From: Tanytarsus gracilentus
Taxonomy: Eukaryota; Arthropoda; Insecta; Diptera; Chironomidae
Reading direction: 5' to 3'
Length of the DNA stretch: 64,000 nucleotides
Assembly: GCA_038502055.1 (NCBI GenBank)
Contig: JAXRKN010000040.1
Span: 4,092,001 to 4,156,000, forward strand
This document shows positions 23,076 through 36,300 of this stretch, one piece after another. The notes beneath the pieces are model-generated. The model did not search any database, had not been told where the DNA came from, and was given only the letters and a program-made list of their open reading frames with translations. Within the stretch, counting starts at the first letter, position 1; each line of letters begins with the position of its first letter. The position numbers and the translations under genes are program-made.

Positions 23076-26000
23076 GTCCAGTTTATGTCACATGAGTTAA
23101 ATGATTGATGTAATTTTCATTATAATTATTTACACACTTTTAGGCACTTTTTGTTTAAACACACAATAATTAATGATCAAATCGTGATTTTTCGAGGAAA
23201 AAGTGCTGTTCATATCGTTATAAAATAGCGGCGTTAATTTTAATGTTATTAAAAATTAATCTTTCACAGGTCATAATGTTAAATCGTATGTGTGTGCAGC
23301 GTTATGAGGTGGGTCTGACGATCATAAAAGTGTTATTTTTGTTGATTATTTACTTTTTAATAAAACACATATGTGCATTATGTTTGCGTCAATATAATGG
23401 TAATTATCATTAATTTTATCAAGTAGCTGTGAACGAAAAAAATAACAAATATTTGGGATTAATTGTTGAATTACGCAGACAAATCGATTTGGGGTGTTTA
23501 CAGTAAAAATCTCACTTTTTTGTGAGTACCACGAAAGCGTAAATGCGGTTGAGTCATTAAGATTGAAGCGCAAATCTCGTCAATGGATATTTGATTGAGA
23601 GAAAAATCCGTTTATTTCGTGTACAACTTGTTTTGGGATGGAGAAGAGGAAAAAAAACGTGGAAGGTAATAAATGAGAATTCATTCTCGATTAATTGATG
23701 ATTCATCATTTGGGTTAATGGAGGAGATTTTTTTTGTGTAAAGGGAAAATTCTTTGGTAATTTCTCAGAAATTGGCAATAATTAATAAATAGATTTTTAT
23801 AATTACTTAACTGCCTGCCGGTCGAACGGTCAGCAAATTTTCTCTCGACGCGCGATACAAAAAATCATGTCGGGGTCGAGGAGAATAATGAATATCGTAA
23901 ACAAATTAGTGTTCCAATCATGAAGAAATGAGAGAGGAAAATTGCAGCGTGTGATAAAAGCCAGTATGCTACACTAGAGCTTTAGCAATTAGCGTATGCA
24001 TGATGGTGGAGAAGGGAAAAAATAATCAACGAAAATTGCCCATTAAATATTTTCCCTCCTTCACGATTCATGAAAATTGCCAACAATTATATTTTATTGC
24101 ATATATGGGGATTTTTCCAAAGCGCCACAACCATCGACGTCGTCATCGTTTGATGGAGCGAGAAAAAAAAGCGGTTTATTTAGCATTGGATGGAGCGCTT
24201 TGTGTTGTTGATGTTTTTATTGTGAATTAATTACGAAGCAAATGAAACTATATCAAGTGCTCGTTGATTCCCTTTGATCTTTGCTTCAACCCCGACTTCT
24301 TCTACTTTTTCTACCATCGCTGATGTATTTTAAACGTGCAAGTAAACATAAATTGTTCATACATGTGGGTTTACAAATTAATCATGATGGAAAGTAAACG
24401 CATGAATTGCAATCAAACAATAAATAAAAAAGAGTTTGCGAAACAAAATGAAAGCAAATTGGAAAATTTGCGGTGAGTGTATGCAAAACGCCCAAGGATT
24501 TTTTTTGCCATAGCTGAGTTTGCATTTTCTATTAAATAAAACACAGTTGTAAAATTTCCTTTATCAAGGGAGTTTTAATTGTAATTGTTGCAATTCACTC
24601 GTTCAACATTTCTTTTGTTAAAAATGTACATTTTACATTATGGGAGTCAACAAATAAATGTTGATGGTAATTTTAGTCATCGACAATTAAAAATGAATTA
24701 ATGATTTTGTCTATATGTTCGTATTTTACTCACAAAAGTTATTTTGGGTTTGTAAAATATTAAATTTTTTAAAACATTACTTCCTACTTAATTTTAAAAT
24801 AAAATGATCAGTTAAATTAATAATTAATGACAATGATGAAGTCAACGATGCGTGCAGAAACAGCAAGTTGATTAATGAAAAGTAAATAATAAACAATTTT
24901 TGCATGATTTGCAATTGAATGAAATGTGCGAAAAAAATATTTTCAATCCTTTTTAAATATCCCTCTGATGTGCGAATGATTAACGGCCTCGGGGTGATGT
25001 CTCAAAAATATTTTTCCACCACAATTGGCATATAAAAAAAATGTTTTTGTTGTTGCTCATCTCATGCGAGTGCAAAAAAGCCAATTGATCTCAAATATGC
25101 GTACATATCGATCTCAATCGCAGAAAATTCACATAAATTGTGATTTTACGAGCTCATCGCATAGCGTGTGGGTAGCAGCGGCAGCAACAAACCAGAAATG
25201 AAGTACGTGTAGATGATGGAACGAAAAAACGTTGTGCTGTCCATTTCACGCCCCGGAAAATCTCTCCTAAACTACCCTCAGCTTTCCTCTCCTCTGCATA
25301 TATATGGAAACGCAAAGCATTTTTTCCCAACTGGCTTCTGCTTTGAACGCTTATCGGATGGATGGTTTTGATTTATCGTTGCTAATTATCTCACCTCGTT
25401 TCTGTCTCGTTCAGCAGAAAAAAATCCTGTACTTTTATAAACGTGGCAGTCTCTTTCTCACTGATTGCCATTTGATGTTGGTGTTTTTGTCGCATCCTGT
25501 TCACTCTCTGTGTTCCAGTGCAATGCATTTATATCACCAAAGATACGCTCTTTTCTCGCTTTTTGACTGCTGATTGTTTATTCGTGTGCACATTTTCCAT
25601 TTACTTTGATTGAACGAGGATGGAAGAGGAAGTAAGAGAAAGGCAATCAATATACATTTGAAATGTGCATTTGAAAAGTTCACGAAAAAAAATCCTTCAG
25701 AATTAGTCTAAAACATTCAAATATCCATTTGACTCTTTTCGTAGTTTTTTTTTGACAAATATTTGATTTTTTTTCGTGCATACAGGTATTGCGCGCCTTT
25801 CAACCTCAAATGCCACCGCGATAGACAGCATTTTGCATTTTTTTTGTTCCTCATCAGAATGTGTGACGCTATTGTCGATTTTTATTTTTTATTCTAAAAA
25901 AAGCAAAAAAAAATATCAAACACATGAAAAAAATTAAGGAAATGGTTTTTTCTCTTCATACACGCTGCACAATTTTTTTCCAACCGAATGCCAAAAATTG

Positions 26001-29000
26001 TGTGACGGAGGGAAAAAAATATTTTATTGCACTAAAAACAGCCATTTTTATAATCCGAACAGAGCTATAAAAACAGACTAGCAACTTTTTTCTACCGTCG
26101 AATTTTATGGTTTTCATATTATTTCAAAATGTATAAATTTTTTTAACCAGCACAGAGGTCTCACTTTTTTGCCAATTGTTTATTTTTGTGAGCCTATTCT
26201 GACAGAAAAAAAAGTATATGTGTAGTTTGTGCAAATGTTCTTATTTTACACCACATTTTCAAGTGGTTTAAATAATTCAGGCGACAGATTTTTTCCATGG
26301 AAATCAAACAACAAACTCTGCAGTAATGTTCCCATTTTTTTAAAATTTAAAACAACTTTTTTAACTCGTTAACATAAAAATTCACTTTTCAATCAAAAAT
26401 GCAAAAATTTAATTGTTTTTTGCAATTGAACAGCAAGTAATCCTTAAATCACCTTAATAAAGATTCAGCGATGCACAATCGAACAAGAGCTTTAAAAGCA
26501 CTCATGCAGAGCTGAGAGAGAAAAAATCAATTAACGAATAAATTGGCTCATCATATGTGTATAAGTGCCGAATATGAGTGAGAGTGAATAAAAATCGAAC
26601 ATTTTAAAATCCTGCAATAATCTATGGAATAATTTTTGATTTTCTCTCTGCATCGATTCAATTCTGCTTCAATATATGATCGCAAAAAAAGTGTAGGGGT
26701 TGAATATAAATTTAAATTATTCTCTTTATATGCGATTCACTAAAAACAGCATTGAAGTGAACACCAGAAAAAAAATCATACATAAGCCACTCAGCAACAG
26801 TTATCCTCTCTTGAAATTTATCATTTTCATGTTTTATATCTGCCATTTGTTGGACATTGAGTCTCTGTAGAGCTGAGTTTTATGTGTTGCATGTTTTTCC
26901 ATTTGCACTAATTGAAATAAATTCGTTGTCCTTTTCTCGTTCAAGGAAAAGACGTAATTTTTAATTTCACTCATAAAGCCTCTAATGTGTTCACCTTTAA
27001 AGACAAATTTCGAGTGCATTGAAAAATTGTGAGAATTAACGGCTTTTAATTATCTCACTCTAGATCGAATTTAATCGTTGTTGATTAAGTGGATCTCATT
27101 CAGCGGACACCCCACAAATTGAAATTTAATTTCTCTCGAATTCTGCAATTTGTTTAACTCTTTTTTAAAGCCATTCTCATATTATTCAATATTGCCAATT
27201 GAATGCAATTGATTTTTAATTGTAGAGCAATTAATTAATTATCAAGCACAGACTGCATCGTTCATATGCATGTGTGTGCGGTTGGCTAAATTGACAGCAG
27301 TACACAAAATGTTACGGTTGTGGGGCGAAACGATGGAACATCAATGATTTAAGATGGTACACATCGTCATAGTCGTCGTCATGTTATGTTAGGGGGTAAA
27401 TATGGCAAATTCATGACCTATGATCCACTTTATTCAATCGATTTTCTTCGAGCTAAAATGCCAAAGAGACAGCTACTAGATAGGATAATTGCACGATGTA
27501 CGACCGCCTTTTTTGCCATCCTACACTCATCGTATACATAAGTGAGTCAAGCGATTTCGTATGTTGAAGTATTAGCAATGATAATATTTATTTGAACTTG
27601 TCAAATGGAATTTTCTTCTCATCATACACCACATTCTCCTTCACTCACTATATATACATACTCGAAGCATGTCGAATGCGACGTTTTTTGACGTATTTTT
27701 TTGGGTTTCGGAAGCAGACATCGATTTTCTTCCTCGCTCTTCGTTTTCTCGCTCTCGATGTTTACTTACCGCTTTTCGATATCGTCAAGGAGCAAATATT
27801 GAAGAGAAATTTTCAATGAAAAATGGGGCAATTAGGTGAAGTGTATTCAGCATGCTTCTTTGAGTGCCATCCTCAAAAATTGCAGTGCAATTGAAATATA
27901 AGAGAGCGAATGCAATTAGAGGAGACGAACGAATTAATTTTTCGGCTATAATTAAACTCAACTTCTTATGTACGTGGAGGTAAAAATGAGTGATAAAGTG
28001 CTCATTAAGTCTTCCAAAGCATTGAGAAATTAAATCTTAAATCTTTAACAATTTTGATGCTTTAAATGTGATTAAAAAAATAATTTTCATTTATCTCATT
28101 GCGCTACAATAAATTTGTATATCAACAAAATCTTTCTTCGATGCCAAATTTATGCCAGCCAAAATGGATATGAGGGAAGTATTGGAAGATTTAGCATACA
28201 CACATAAAATAAAGTGAAGCGAGTGTGCTCTGGATGGCAAATCCTAAATTTATTGCATTACTTTCAATATCGAATTTTCTCCTCCTTCTACTTCTCATCA
28301 TGGCAGTGCGTTCTTCTGTTGTATCGATTTTTTTATTTTCACATAAGAAGAGAGAAAAAAATTGTAACATTTCGAAATGATAAAGTGTTAAAGCACACAT
28401 AAATTTATATCAATTTTTTATATTTTTTTGGGCAAAGTAGAAAGTGCTAAAATTTATGAACCTAACTCTTACTATACTAAACGCGACGACGTCGTCGATT
28501 GTGTTTGCAAGTGAATGGTAGTGAAAATTTTCTTCCCTTTTTTTACAACATGCTGTGTGTATACAGAGCCTAGAGTACTCTTGGGAGCCTGTTGCTGTAT
28601 GCACTCAGTTTTACAACTCTCACTCTTTCCATATCGCACTTGATTTTTTCGTATGGAAATTTTTTATGGTGTGCGGCACTGAGGGAACAAGAATAAAAGA
28701 CCGACGAATGTAAAAAAGGAGGAAATAAAAATGGGGTCAAAGCTGCCTGCAATAATTTATCACTTTGTGACTTTTTAATTATTTCAGAGCCGGAGGATAA
28801 AAACTATTCAGTTGTGCATACCAGAGATTTTATCAACAAAAACATGAAACTTGTAGAGCTCGTTCCCTTTTCTACCCTCGATGCTGAGAAATGAAAAGAT
28901 AAATAAGGATTCTAAAATGCTTCTAGTCTCGAGAACGATATAAGCTACTTTTTCCAGAGCTTTATCTCTTTGTCAACTTTGTCAAAACTCTTTCCTAGCA

Positions 29001-31537
29001 ATACCTGCAGGCAAATCACACGCGGAAATGAAAAGAGAGAGATATTTGAGGGATGTAGAAACGTGTCTCTGTCGTTCATCTTTAGTAGTGCGAATACCTT
29101 TCACGAGAGGGTTGAAAATTTCACTCACTTATGACGGTGTGAGCGATAGTGTCAAACATGTGTACACAATTTTTGCTCCTTTTAAAGAAATAAAATTTTA
29201 TTATACATTTAACTGATATTGTCTCTCATTTTCATTGTGCTTTCGATATTGTGAAATAATTCTATCGTGGCAATTTGATGAAATTTGATTCTTATCAATA
29301 CTAATGGCATTTTCTCTCTCAATTTCCCCTTTTACTTTCTCTTTTCACATTCAATTCATTCATTTAGTCACTTCTCAGCTGCTATACACACGAGAAAAGA
29401 ATGAAAATGTAATTGTAATTTTGATTTAAATTGTCGCTTTCGTATTGATTTTTCTTCTTCTTTATTTTCTAATTTTTTCCTCCCATTGTTCACGATGTGC
29501 GAGTATTTTTACTCGTGAAGCGTTAAGTTTGTGACATTTTCACGCTTCAAACAAATGATTAAAAGCATTCAACAAGCTTCTTCCTTTCGTTCTTCATCAC
29601 CCCCCACTCTATCTTTTACTCTTTCCTTCAACCCCCACACTTGGTTGTCTTCTTTTTCTTACACGTTTTTACCGCTTCGCTTACAAGAGTGAATTTAACA
29701 TTTTTTTCTCTCATTCATAATTGAATGTGAGACATTAGCACATCAAAACTGCGAGTGAAGGAGAAAAATAAAAATTATATTCATTCACACAGAAAAGTTG
29801 AGAGAAGAAAAGCGAAAGAAGAAATATTTAAATTTATTAAAACACACTTTTTACGCCCTTTAGTTTAGTTGTAGCAACAATGTTTTATATGCTTTGTTAT
29901 GCGAGTTTCTTGAACAACCGTGTAGTTTTTTTGTTCTTTTCAAGGGTGGATATTATATTGCATATATATCTACATCGTGTAAGTATAATAAGAAGAAATT
30001 AAAAGCGCGAAATGAAAAATGAGCAAAGCGTGGAGCGAATGTCGCGCTTAAATGTTTCAGTGAAGCAAATTTCTTTGTAAAGTACAACGTATTAATTTTC
30101 GAGCTCACTCTCTCTCTCTACACCATCGTCATAATTTCCACATTGCAATGCGAGTGTGTGCGCCTCTTCTTTATACCAGAAGAACCTCGGCAAAAACTTA
30201 TTTATTTGTTTTGGTACTCATTAGAGTGACCAGAAAATATTTTTAAAATCTTTTTCATCGCATTCAGTTAAAGAATAATTTTTAACATTAAAATTTTAAT
30301 ACATAATAAGCGAAAACTTCTCAGATTGTCAGCCTAGTATTTTATGGAAAAACTGTTGCCAAGGTTCAAGGAGGCAACTGGGATGATGATGTATGACTAA
30401 GATTATAGCTCGATGTTGTGTATGAAGCAATTTTGTTGAGGACTGTCATGGGAATTCTGAACAGCTACCAAAGAATAAAGTGTGACATAGAAAGCATCCG
30501 AGTCATTAATGTTGTTGTTGTTGTTGATGATGCGAAGAAGAAGAAATTTATGAATCTTTCCTACTTTCTGTTACTCACTCAGTTCATGACATACACACAT
30601 TAACGTGTACACAAAGTTTTTTCCTTAAAAGTGCTTCATTATGTGAAAATGACATAAATTAAGTTGTTGCAAAATTTTTCCTCTGATGTTTTACTTCCTG
30701 AAAAGTCTTTAGAGATGCATGCAAAAGTTGTATGATGTGAACACTTCCATTCCCACACATCCTTGCTTCTTTCTTTCGCTCACTCATAATGAAAGATGCA
30801 ATTTACGACAAAAACACAAATTTTTCCCCTAGTATTTTTGTCTTCGTATATACGCTGTTGCGCTATGTTTGTATATATGTAAAAATAAAGGGTATGTGCG
30901 ATGGAGGAAGCACATGAGAGATGCTAACGAGTACGAGTGCTCCTAATGAGTTTCGCATTATAAGGAATCATATTAAGAGCATTATGTAAAAAAAATTTTA
31001 TCACTTTTAACGGTGAGCAAACTTCCTTCATTCCGCCATTACTTTGCTCTCAGAGTACATTAAATGTTAAAGAAAACACAAGAAGTCTCGGGACGACGTA
31101 TAATGAGTTTGAAGTGGAAAGAGTGTGGTGGTGTGGGAACTTAAAAATGTCGTTAATGGAATAAACGTCAAAAACTCTGACACTAATGAAGAGGAAAATT
31201 TTCATAAAATGTTAGACAAGTTCAATGCGAGAGATTGAGAGAGAGGGATGACATAATGGAGATAGGTGAATGATGAGAGAGATATCAACAGATGAAAAAT
31301 ATTATGTACACACATATCTAAGTATAAAATATTTCAGCAGATGATGTTACTTAAAAATACACTATTGAGGTATGGGAGATGTAATTTGCAGACGTCACAC
31401 TTTGTATGATAAACGTTGACCCATTATCCTTCATTATCTTTTTAGTTTAAAGCACATCTATAACCCTTCATCTCTAACCCCTTCAACCATACAGCTCTTA
31501 TCGAATCACAAGTTCTTAAGAGATGATAATTTTGAAG
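23076..31537. other. 8.5-kb gene-free stretch
   Basis: I see no exon, RNA gene or element in this interval. Many short open frames exist on both strands, but all have the Phe/Ser/Lys-rich composition of translated AT-rich DNA. TC-rich segments (29580-29660) and GAGA-rich patches occur. It may contain regulatory DNA for the downstream scratch locus, but nothing in the sequence alone proves it. Confidence 0.45.
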
Positions 31538-32055
31538 CTCTTTATTTGATTTTGATTTGATTTTGATTTTATTTCGCGTACATCGTATAATGGCGCACGT
31601 AACCTCAGAAACAGTTTGAAATAAATGATTACAGTTACAGAAGAAACAAAATTAATTAAAGTTTAACAGGATAACAATTCAAAAAAAAAAAGAAAAAACA
31701 GATTTGACATGAATTACTAACTTTTGTGTAAGGTCAACAGAATTAACAATTTTAGTGAACAAGTTAAAAGAATTAACAGAATATTTTTCATTATGAATTA
31801 CAGTTAAGAAAAGAATTAATGACTTTGGTTTTAATTAAGTCAATACTGTGAGAATCGATTAGAAAGCTAATGTCATTGCAATAAGCGTTAAAGTTTCTCA
31901 TCAACCTATCAAAAACAGTGACAGTGCTAACAGGAGAGAAAACCTTTTTGAGTCTAGTTCCACGAGAGGGGACATGTAACCGAAATAAATGTAAAAAATG
32001 TTTCAAAACCCACACGTGGGTGTTGCCGTGTAACCCACTTGTAACAGATCAGTAT

Positions 32056-32209
32056 TGGCTTCCCCTTTGGCTTCCCCTTCTGGCCTCCCCTTTTGGCTTC
32101 CCAAAAATGGCTTCCCAAAATGGCTTCCCAAAATGGCTTCCCAAAATTGCTTCCCAAATTGGCTTCCCAAATTGGCTTCCCAAAATGGTTTCCCAAAATG
32201 GCTTCCCAC
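32056..32209 (+). repeat. 13-bp minisatellite in copy C
   Basis: The unit is GGCTTCCCAAAAT, about nine copies from 32095, preceded by three GGCTTCCCCTTTT-like units. It is unrelated to the 19-bp unit of copy A although it sits in the homologous part of the element; the CTTCTCCAAAATGG unit of copy A is similar and may be its cousin. Confidence 0.9.
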
Positions 32210-32215
32210 TGTGTT

Positions 32216-32520
32216 TCGACTGTGTTTCATTTTCCATTGTGTTTCATTTTCCACTGTGTTCCATTTTCCATTGTGTTCCATTTTCCATTGTGTTCCATTA
32301 TCCATTGTGTTTCATTTTCCATTGTGTTTCATTTTCCACTGTGTTCCATTTTCCATTGTGTTTCATTTTCCATTGTTTCATTTTCCATTGTGTTTCATTT
32401 TCCATTGTGTTCCATTTTCCATTGTGTTCCATTTTCCATTGTGTTTCATTTTCCATTGTGTTCCATTTTCCATTGCGTTCCATTTTCCACTGTGTTCCAT
32501 TTTCCACAGTGTTCCATTTT
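32216..32520 (+). repeat. 17-bp minisatellite in copy C, about 17 units
   Basis: The unit is TGTGTTCCATTTTCCAT with a TTTCA/TTCCA variant; one unit is shortened (near 32370-32380). The 17-bp period keeps frames open and produces 17-residue repeats rich in Phe, His and Cys on the plus strand. Confidence 0.95.
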
Positions 32521-32875
32521 CAGATCCATGCCAATCGATTCCTGGTCAAATTACGAGTTCAATGAGGTACATGAAGCCATACTTCTAAAAAATGGACATT
32601 AGTGGCATTCCTTGGACACTCCTGGCCGGCCGTGACGGTCATTCTTCAAAATCATCAATGCTAATCAATTCCTGATGCAATTACGAGTTCAACGAGGTAC
32701 ATGAAGCCATACTTTTAAAAAATGGACATTAGGGGCACTACTGGCCGGCACTGATGGACATTGGTGGCACTCTTGGATGGCCATGATAGACATTCCTCAA
32801 ATATCATCAATGCCTTTCGATTCCTGATACAACTACGAGTTCAACGACATACATGAAGCCATATAACAGGAAATT
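32521..32875 (+). repeat. three 120-bp-type monomers in copy C
   Basis: Anchors are CAATCGATTCCTGGTCAAAT at about 32534, CTAATCAATTCCTGATGCAA at about 32660 and TTTCGATTCCTGATACAACT at about 32815. The first keeps ATCGAT. The exit junction CCATATAACAGGAAATTTG matches that of D1. Confidence 0.85.
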
Positions 32876-33350
32876 TGTATGAAAAATGGCATTTAGGGCT
32901 GTCCATGGCACGACCTGTGGTCATGACCCTCATAATTCCTAAAATGGCCGAATCTAAATTCATAGACCTACCATTTGGCGAAAACTAGAAGTCTCTAGCT
33001 ATCTCAGGAGCCGAGATCTCGATGGAACAGACGGACAGACAGACAGACGGACGGAAATAGGCGCATATAAGTGTTACACCACTTTGTGGGTTACACTAAA
33101 AACTAGAACCGTCAATTTTTCCAGTAAACACTTTGGTCGTAAAGCAAACGTCACTAACGACTCTTCTCAGTTTTAGGGTATGAATGTTTAATTTATTCTC
33201 GTATAGAGAATAATTTACAGGTCTACCAATATCATTGAAGTATTTCCACGCAACAAAGCGGAGGAATCTATGTTGAACCGCTTCAAGTTTGTGTGACTGC
33301 TGTTGGTGGTTATCATGTTGAGTGAAAGGAAGGACCAGATATAGTAGTTG

Positions 33351-36300
33351 TAAGTCGTTTATGATGATTTAAAACATCTTCAAATTGCTTACGAATTTTC
33401 CAATTAAATTTTTGCTTACATCTGAGAAAATTTCTTTACACAATCCCAGTTCGTCATGTCATGTCGAAGGGAGATGACTTGAGAAATTGAGAATGTGGTT
33501 TTTAAAGTGACATCAGATGTGCAGAGTAATTAGAAATAGATGAAAAGAAGGTCTCCTCACACTCAATCATGTGCTTTTGTAAATCAAACACTGAATTGAT
33601 GCACAAAACTTGTTTCCTTTCCTTCCGCAATTCATATTCCGAATTCTATTGGAACAAAACGTTGCTGTGTCGAGCGAGAGATGTAATATCTCCATGCATA
33701 TGTGTATATCTCCTCATTTCTTTTACAACAATCCTTGATGAATGCTAAAACTTGAGAAAGTTACCAGATGTTGCAATGTTTGAGTATTAAATGTTCTCAA
33801 CTCTGAAATGAAAGAGAGAGAGAGAGGGGAAGTGGAAAGAGTGAGTGAATATTCTAACAAGTGGAAATGGCACTGTCTGTCTGCCATTTGTGTGTGTGTT
33901 TGTTTCAAGCAACACATTTCAGGATGAAAGCATTGTGTTTCTTATGATTTATAAGGCAAAAGCAATTAATTATTAAATGATTTTATGATGATATTTTCCT
34001 GAGATTTTCCTCTTCCCTATTTAGCAAAAGTAACATGCTTTCCTTGTAAATTAATAATTGGCAATGAGCAAATAGTTTCCTTCTCCTTGAACTTTTTTTG
34101 AATTGCAATTCACTTTAAAAAGAAATGTCGAAATAATATTTTTTATTAAAATTGTGAAATATAAAGCTTAAATAGCTTTGAAATGTATTGCAAGTGCATA
34201 TTGATTCCGCCACTGCAAACATAGAGAGAAAAATTATTTCTCTTTTAAATTAAATCATTAAATATTTATTTATTCAATTTGAATTTCGTATGTTCGGATT
34301 CTTCCCTAGTTTAGCATTTTAAGATTGGATAAATATTCCCTCTCACCCTCTCAAATATCCACCTGAAACATATCATGTATAAATATATGTATGTGAGTCT
34401 GTTGAATGTGCACATTTTTAGGATCCTAACTGGTGTATGAAATCGTTTTTGACATTTCATTTTAAACCCTCACTGAGAGCGTCTAATGTCGTAGCGCAAA
34501 AATCCATGATTTATAATTGAAAAGACAAACGAATGTGAGAGGTGCAAATCGATTTTCGTTTTCAACACTTTTTCTCCCGCATTTAACTGACTAATGTGTT
34601 TCAGCGTTTATTGATACTGGCTTGAAATTATCTAACAAATGATTTATGCATGAGAGCAACAGTGGAGTGAGAGCCAATTCCTTTTCTTTCTCGATAGAAG
34701 TACGCAGCATAATCCAATGCTCTCTATATCGTTTTTCTTTATCGCTTGTTCACTTCAGAATCCGGTATTTCATATAATGTCTTTCACTCCTTTCTTATCC
34801 TGTATTATGTGAATGTGTGTGAGCTGCATTAAATATGTATGGAATTGTTCGTTGATAAATTATGTACAGAAATTTGTTGCTTACTTCTTCTTCTTCTTCT
34901 TCAACATACTTTTCGCACGCAAACACATTGCTCATTCAAAATGAATCAAAATCAAATCAAGCAGTTTTCTTTTGGCACATTAATGATTTCTCTTCTTCTT
35001 CTTTTCTCACTTCCAATTCCCCATCAGGGAATCTCATCCCATATTATGTATGGGTGTGTGAGCCATAATGCGTTCTTCGATTATGCGTGCAACTTGTTAC
35101 TGCGAGCATTTTCCTTTGACGTAAAAGTAAGTTTTCATCATTATCCTTTTTTTCTAGGTCATCATTATTATTCATCGTCATTCTGGCCCTCGCTCTTTTG
35201 TTATAGACACACACACAGTAATAAATTGATTTTTCATTTCATCCATTCTTCTTTTATGATTTTAAATATTCCTTCCATCGTCAAAACCGGCTTATGTCGA
35301 GGCTTTTTATGCGAAAATAATATCTTGAAAGTTTCATCAAGAGAGAGCGCGCGGTGAGTTTCACTTTTTCCGCCACGCTGTGTAAAAAAACTTTTTTCAA
35401 TGTGGAAATCTTTGAAGCATGTCAGACGTAGCTCAACATTTGGCGTCGTTGGCACATTGCTGATAATAACTCTGGCGTCTTTTCTCTCTCTCGAGGTATT
35501 TAATGAGAATAGAATGAGAATGGATGAATGAGTAATTGTGTTTCGTTTGTGCCGAAGACTTAGTGAGAATAATCTCAACTGTTGTGCAATCAAAGGCCTA
35601 GCAAATAACAATGAGTTGAAAATTGGTATTTGTGAAATGTGATTGCCTTGCAAGTTATTCAATTTGCGTTTGACAATGCATATTTCATAATGTAAATAGT
35701 GTCTGATTGCTCACTCGGAAATGTCCTTTTTGAGCCATTAAAAATTCATATGGGTGGGAAGTTGCAACAGATGATTGACAAGTACGGTTATTACTCGATC
35801 TTATCTGCAATAATTATTTCTGTGGGACATTAAGAGCTGCATGAAGACTTCATTTTCAAATGAAGTGCTTTAAAAAGAGAACTTGAATTGGGTCAAGACT
35901 ATTAGGTTGCAGCAAAGCATCATCATTCTTATTTTATAGCCATGAAGCAATGCGGATGATGATTTTTCTTCATGATGAACGTGATTTTAAATTTATGTAC
36001 TGCTGAAAAGAAAAAAAGGGGGGCAAAAGGAGGTAATTTAAAAGTTCTCACTTTATTTTCTTCTATTTTTACAAGATTCCTCTTTATTTTTTTTATCATC
36101 GCTTCATTCTTCGTCCAAAATAATATATATGTTTGCTTGTATTGCTTGTTGAGGCTAATGTAATGTCATTTATACTGATTTTACATGCTTTATTGTGTGT
36201 TAATGCATTGCTAGAATCAATAATATAATATTTGCATTTTTTATTATTCAAAAATCTCAAAATTTGTCATCGTTTACGTATTGTTTGGAAAGTTTCATCA

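Larger units (their letters stand above)
31999..33097 (-). mobile_element. GTCY-microsatellite non-autonomous element, copy C
   Basis: On the minus strand it starts AGTGTAACCCACAAAGTGG and ends GTGGGTTTTGAAACA, matching copy A at both ends. T-runs flank it (plus-strand A5 at 33098-33102 and A6 at 31993-31998). From the left end on the minus strand: a GTCC/GTCT tract (33030-33056), the conserved TAGCTAGAGACTTCTAG block, three 120-bp-type monomers, a 17-bp minisatellite, a 13-bp minisatellite, then the right end. It is inserted inside LINE coding sequence. Apparent open frames of up to 215 codons across it are products of the minisatellites. Confidence 0.88.
31538..33350 (-). pseudogene. 5'-truncated LINE-like retrotransposon, split by element C
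   Basis: Two minus-strand segments, 33350-33098 and 31998-31538, belong to one reverse-transcriptase C-terminal region. The first translates as PFTQHDNHQQQSHKLEAVQ, HRFLRFVAWK and LNIHTLKLRRVVSDV, ending GKIDGSS. The second continues FLHLFRLHVPSRGTRLKK and ends LIKTKVINSFLNCNS and a stop at about 31791. The pattern (KLE.VQ.RF.R, LNI.TL..RR...D, G.I, VPSRGTR) is typical of the end of CR1/Jockey-type non-LTR polymerases. Downstream lie an AT-rich 3' UTR and a simple TTTGATTTTGATT-type tail at 31550-31573. The catalytic core is absent, so it is dead on arrival. The GTCY element C sits between the two segments. Confidence 0.75.

Noticed and set aside
31918..32602. Open frames of 169-215 codons in copy C
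   Set aside because: Products of the 13-bp and 17-bp minisatellites; no start context, codon bias or domain.
34839..35357. 172-codon plus-strand open frame with hydrophobic stretches
   Set aside because: Runs through a (CTT)n tract, has the Phe/Ser/Leu/His bias of the local DNA, is overlapped by a 142-codon minus frame, and shows no recognisable family.
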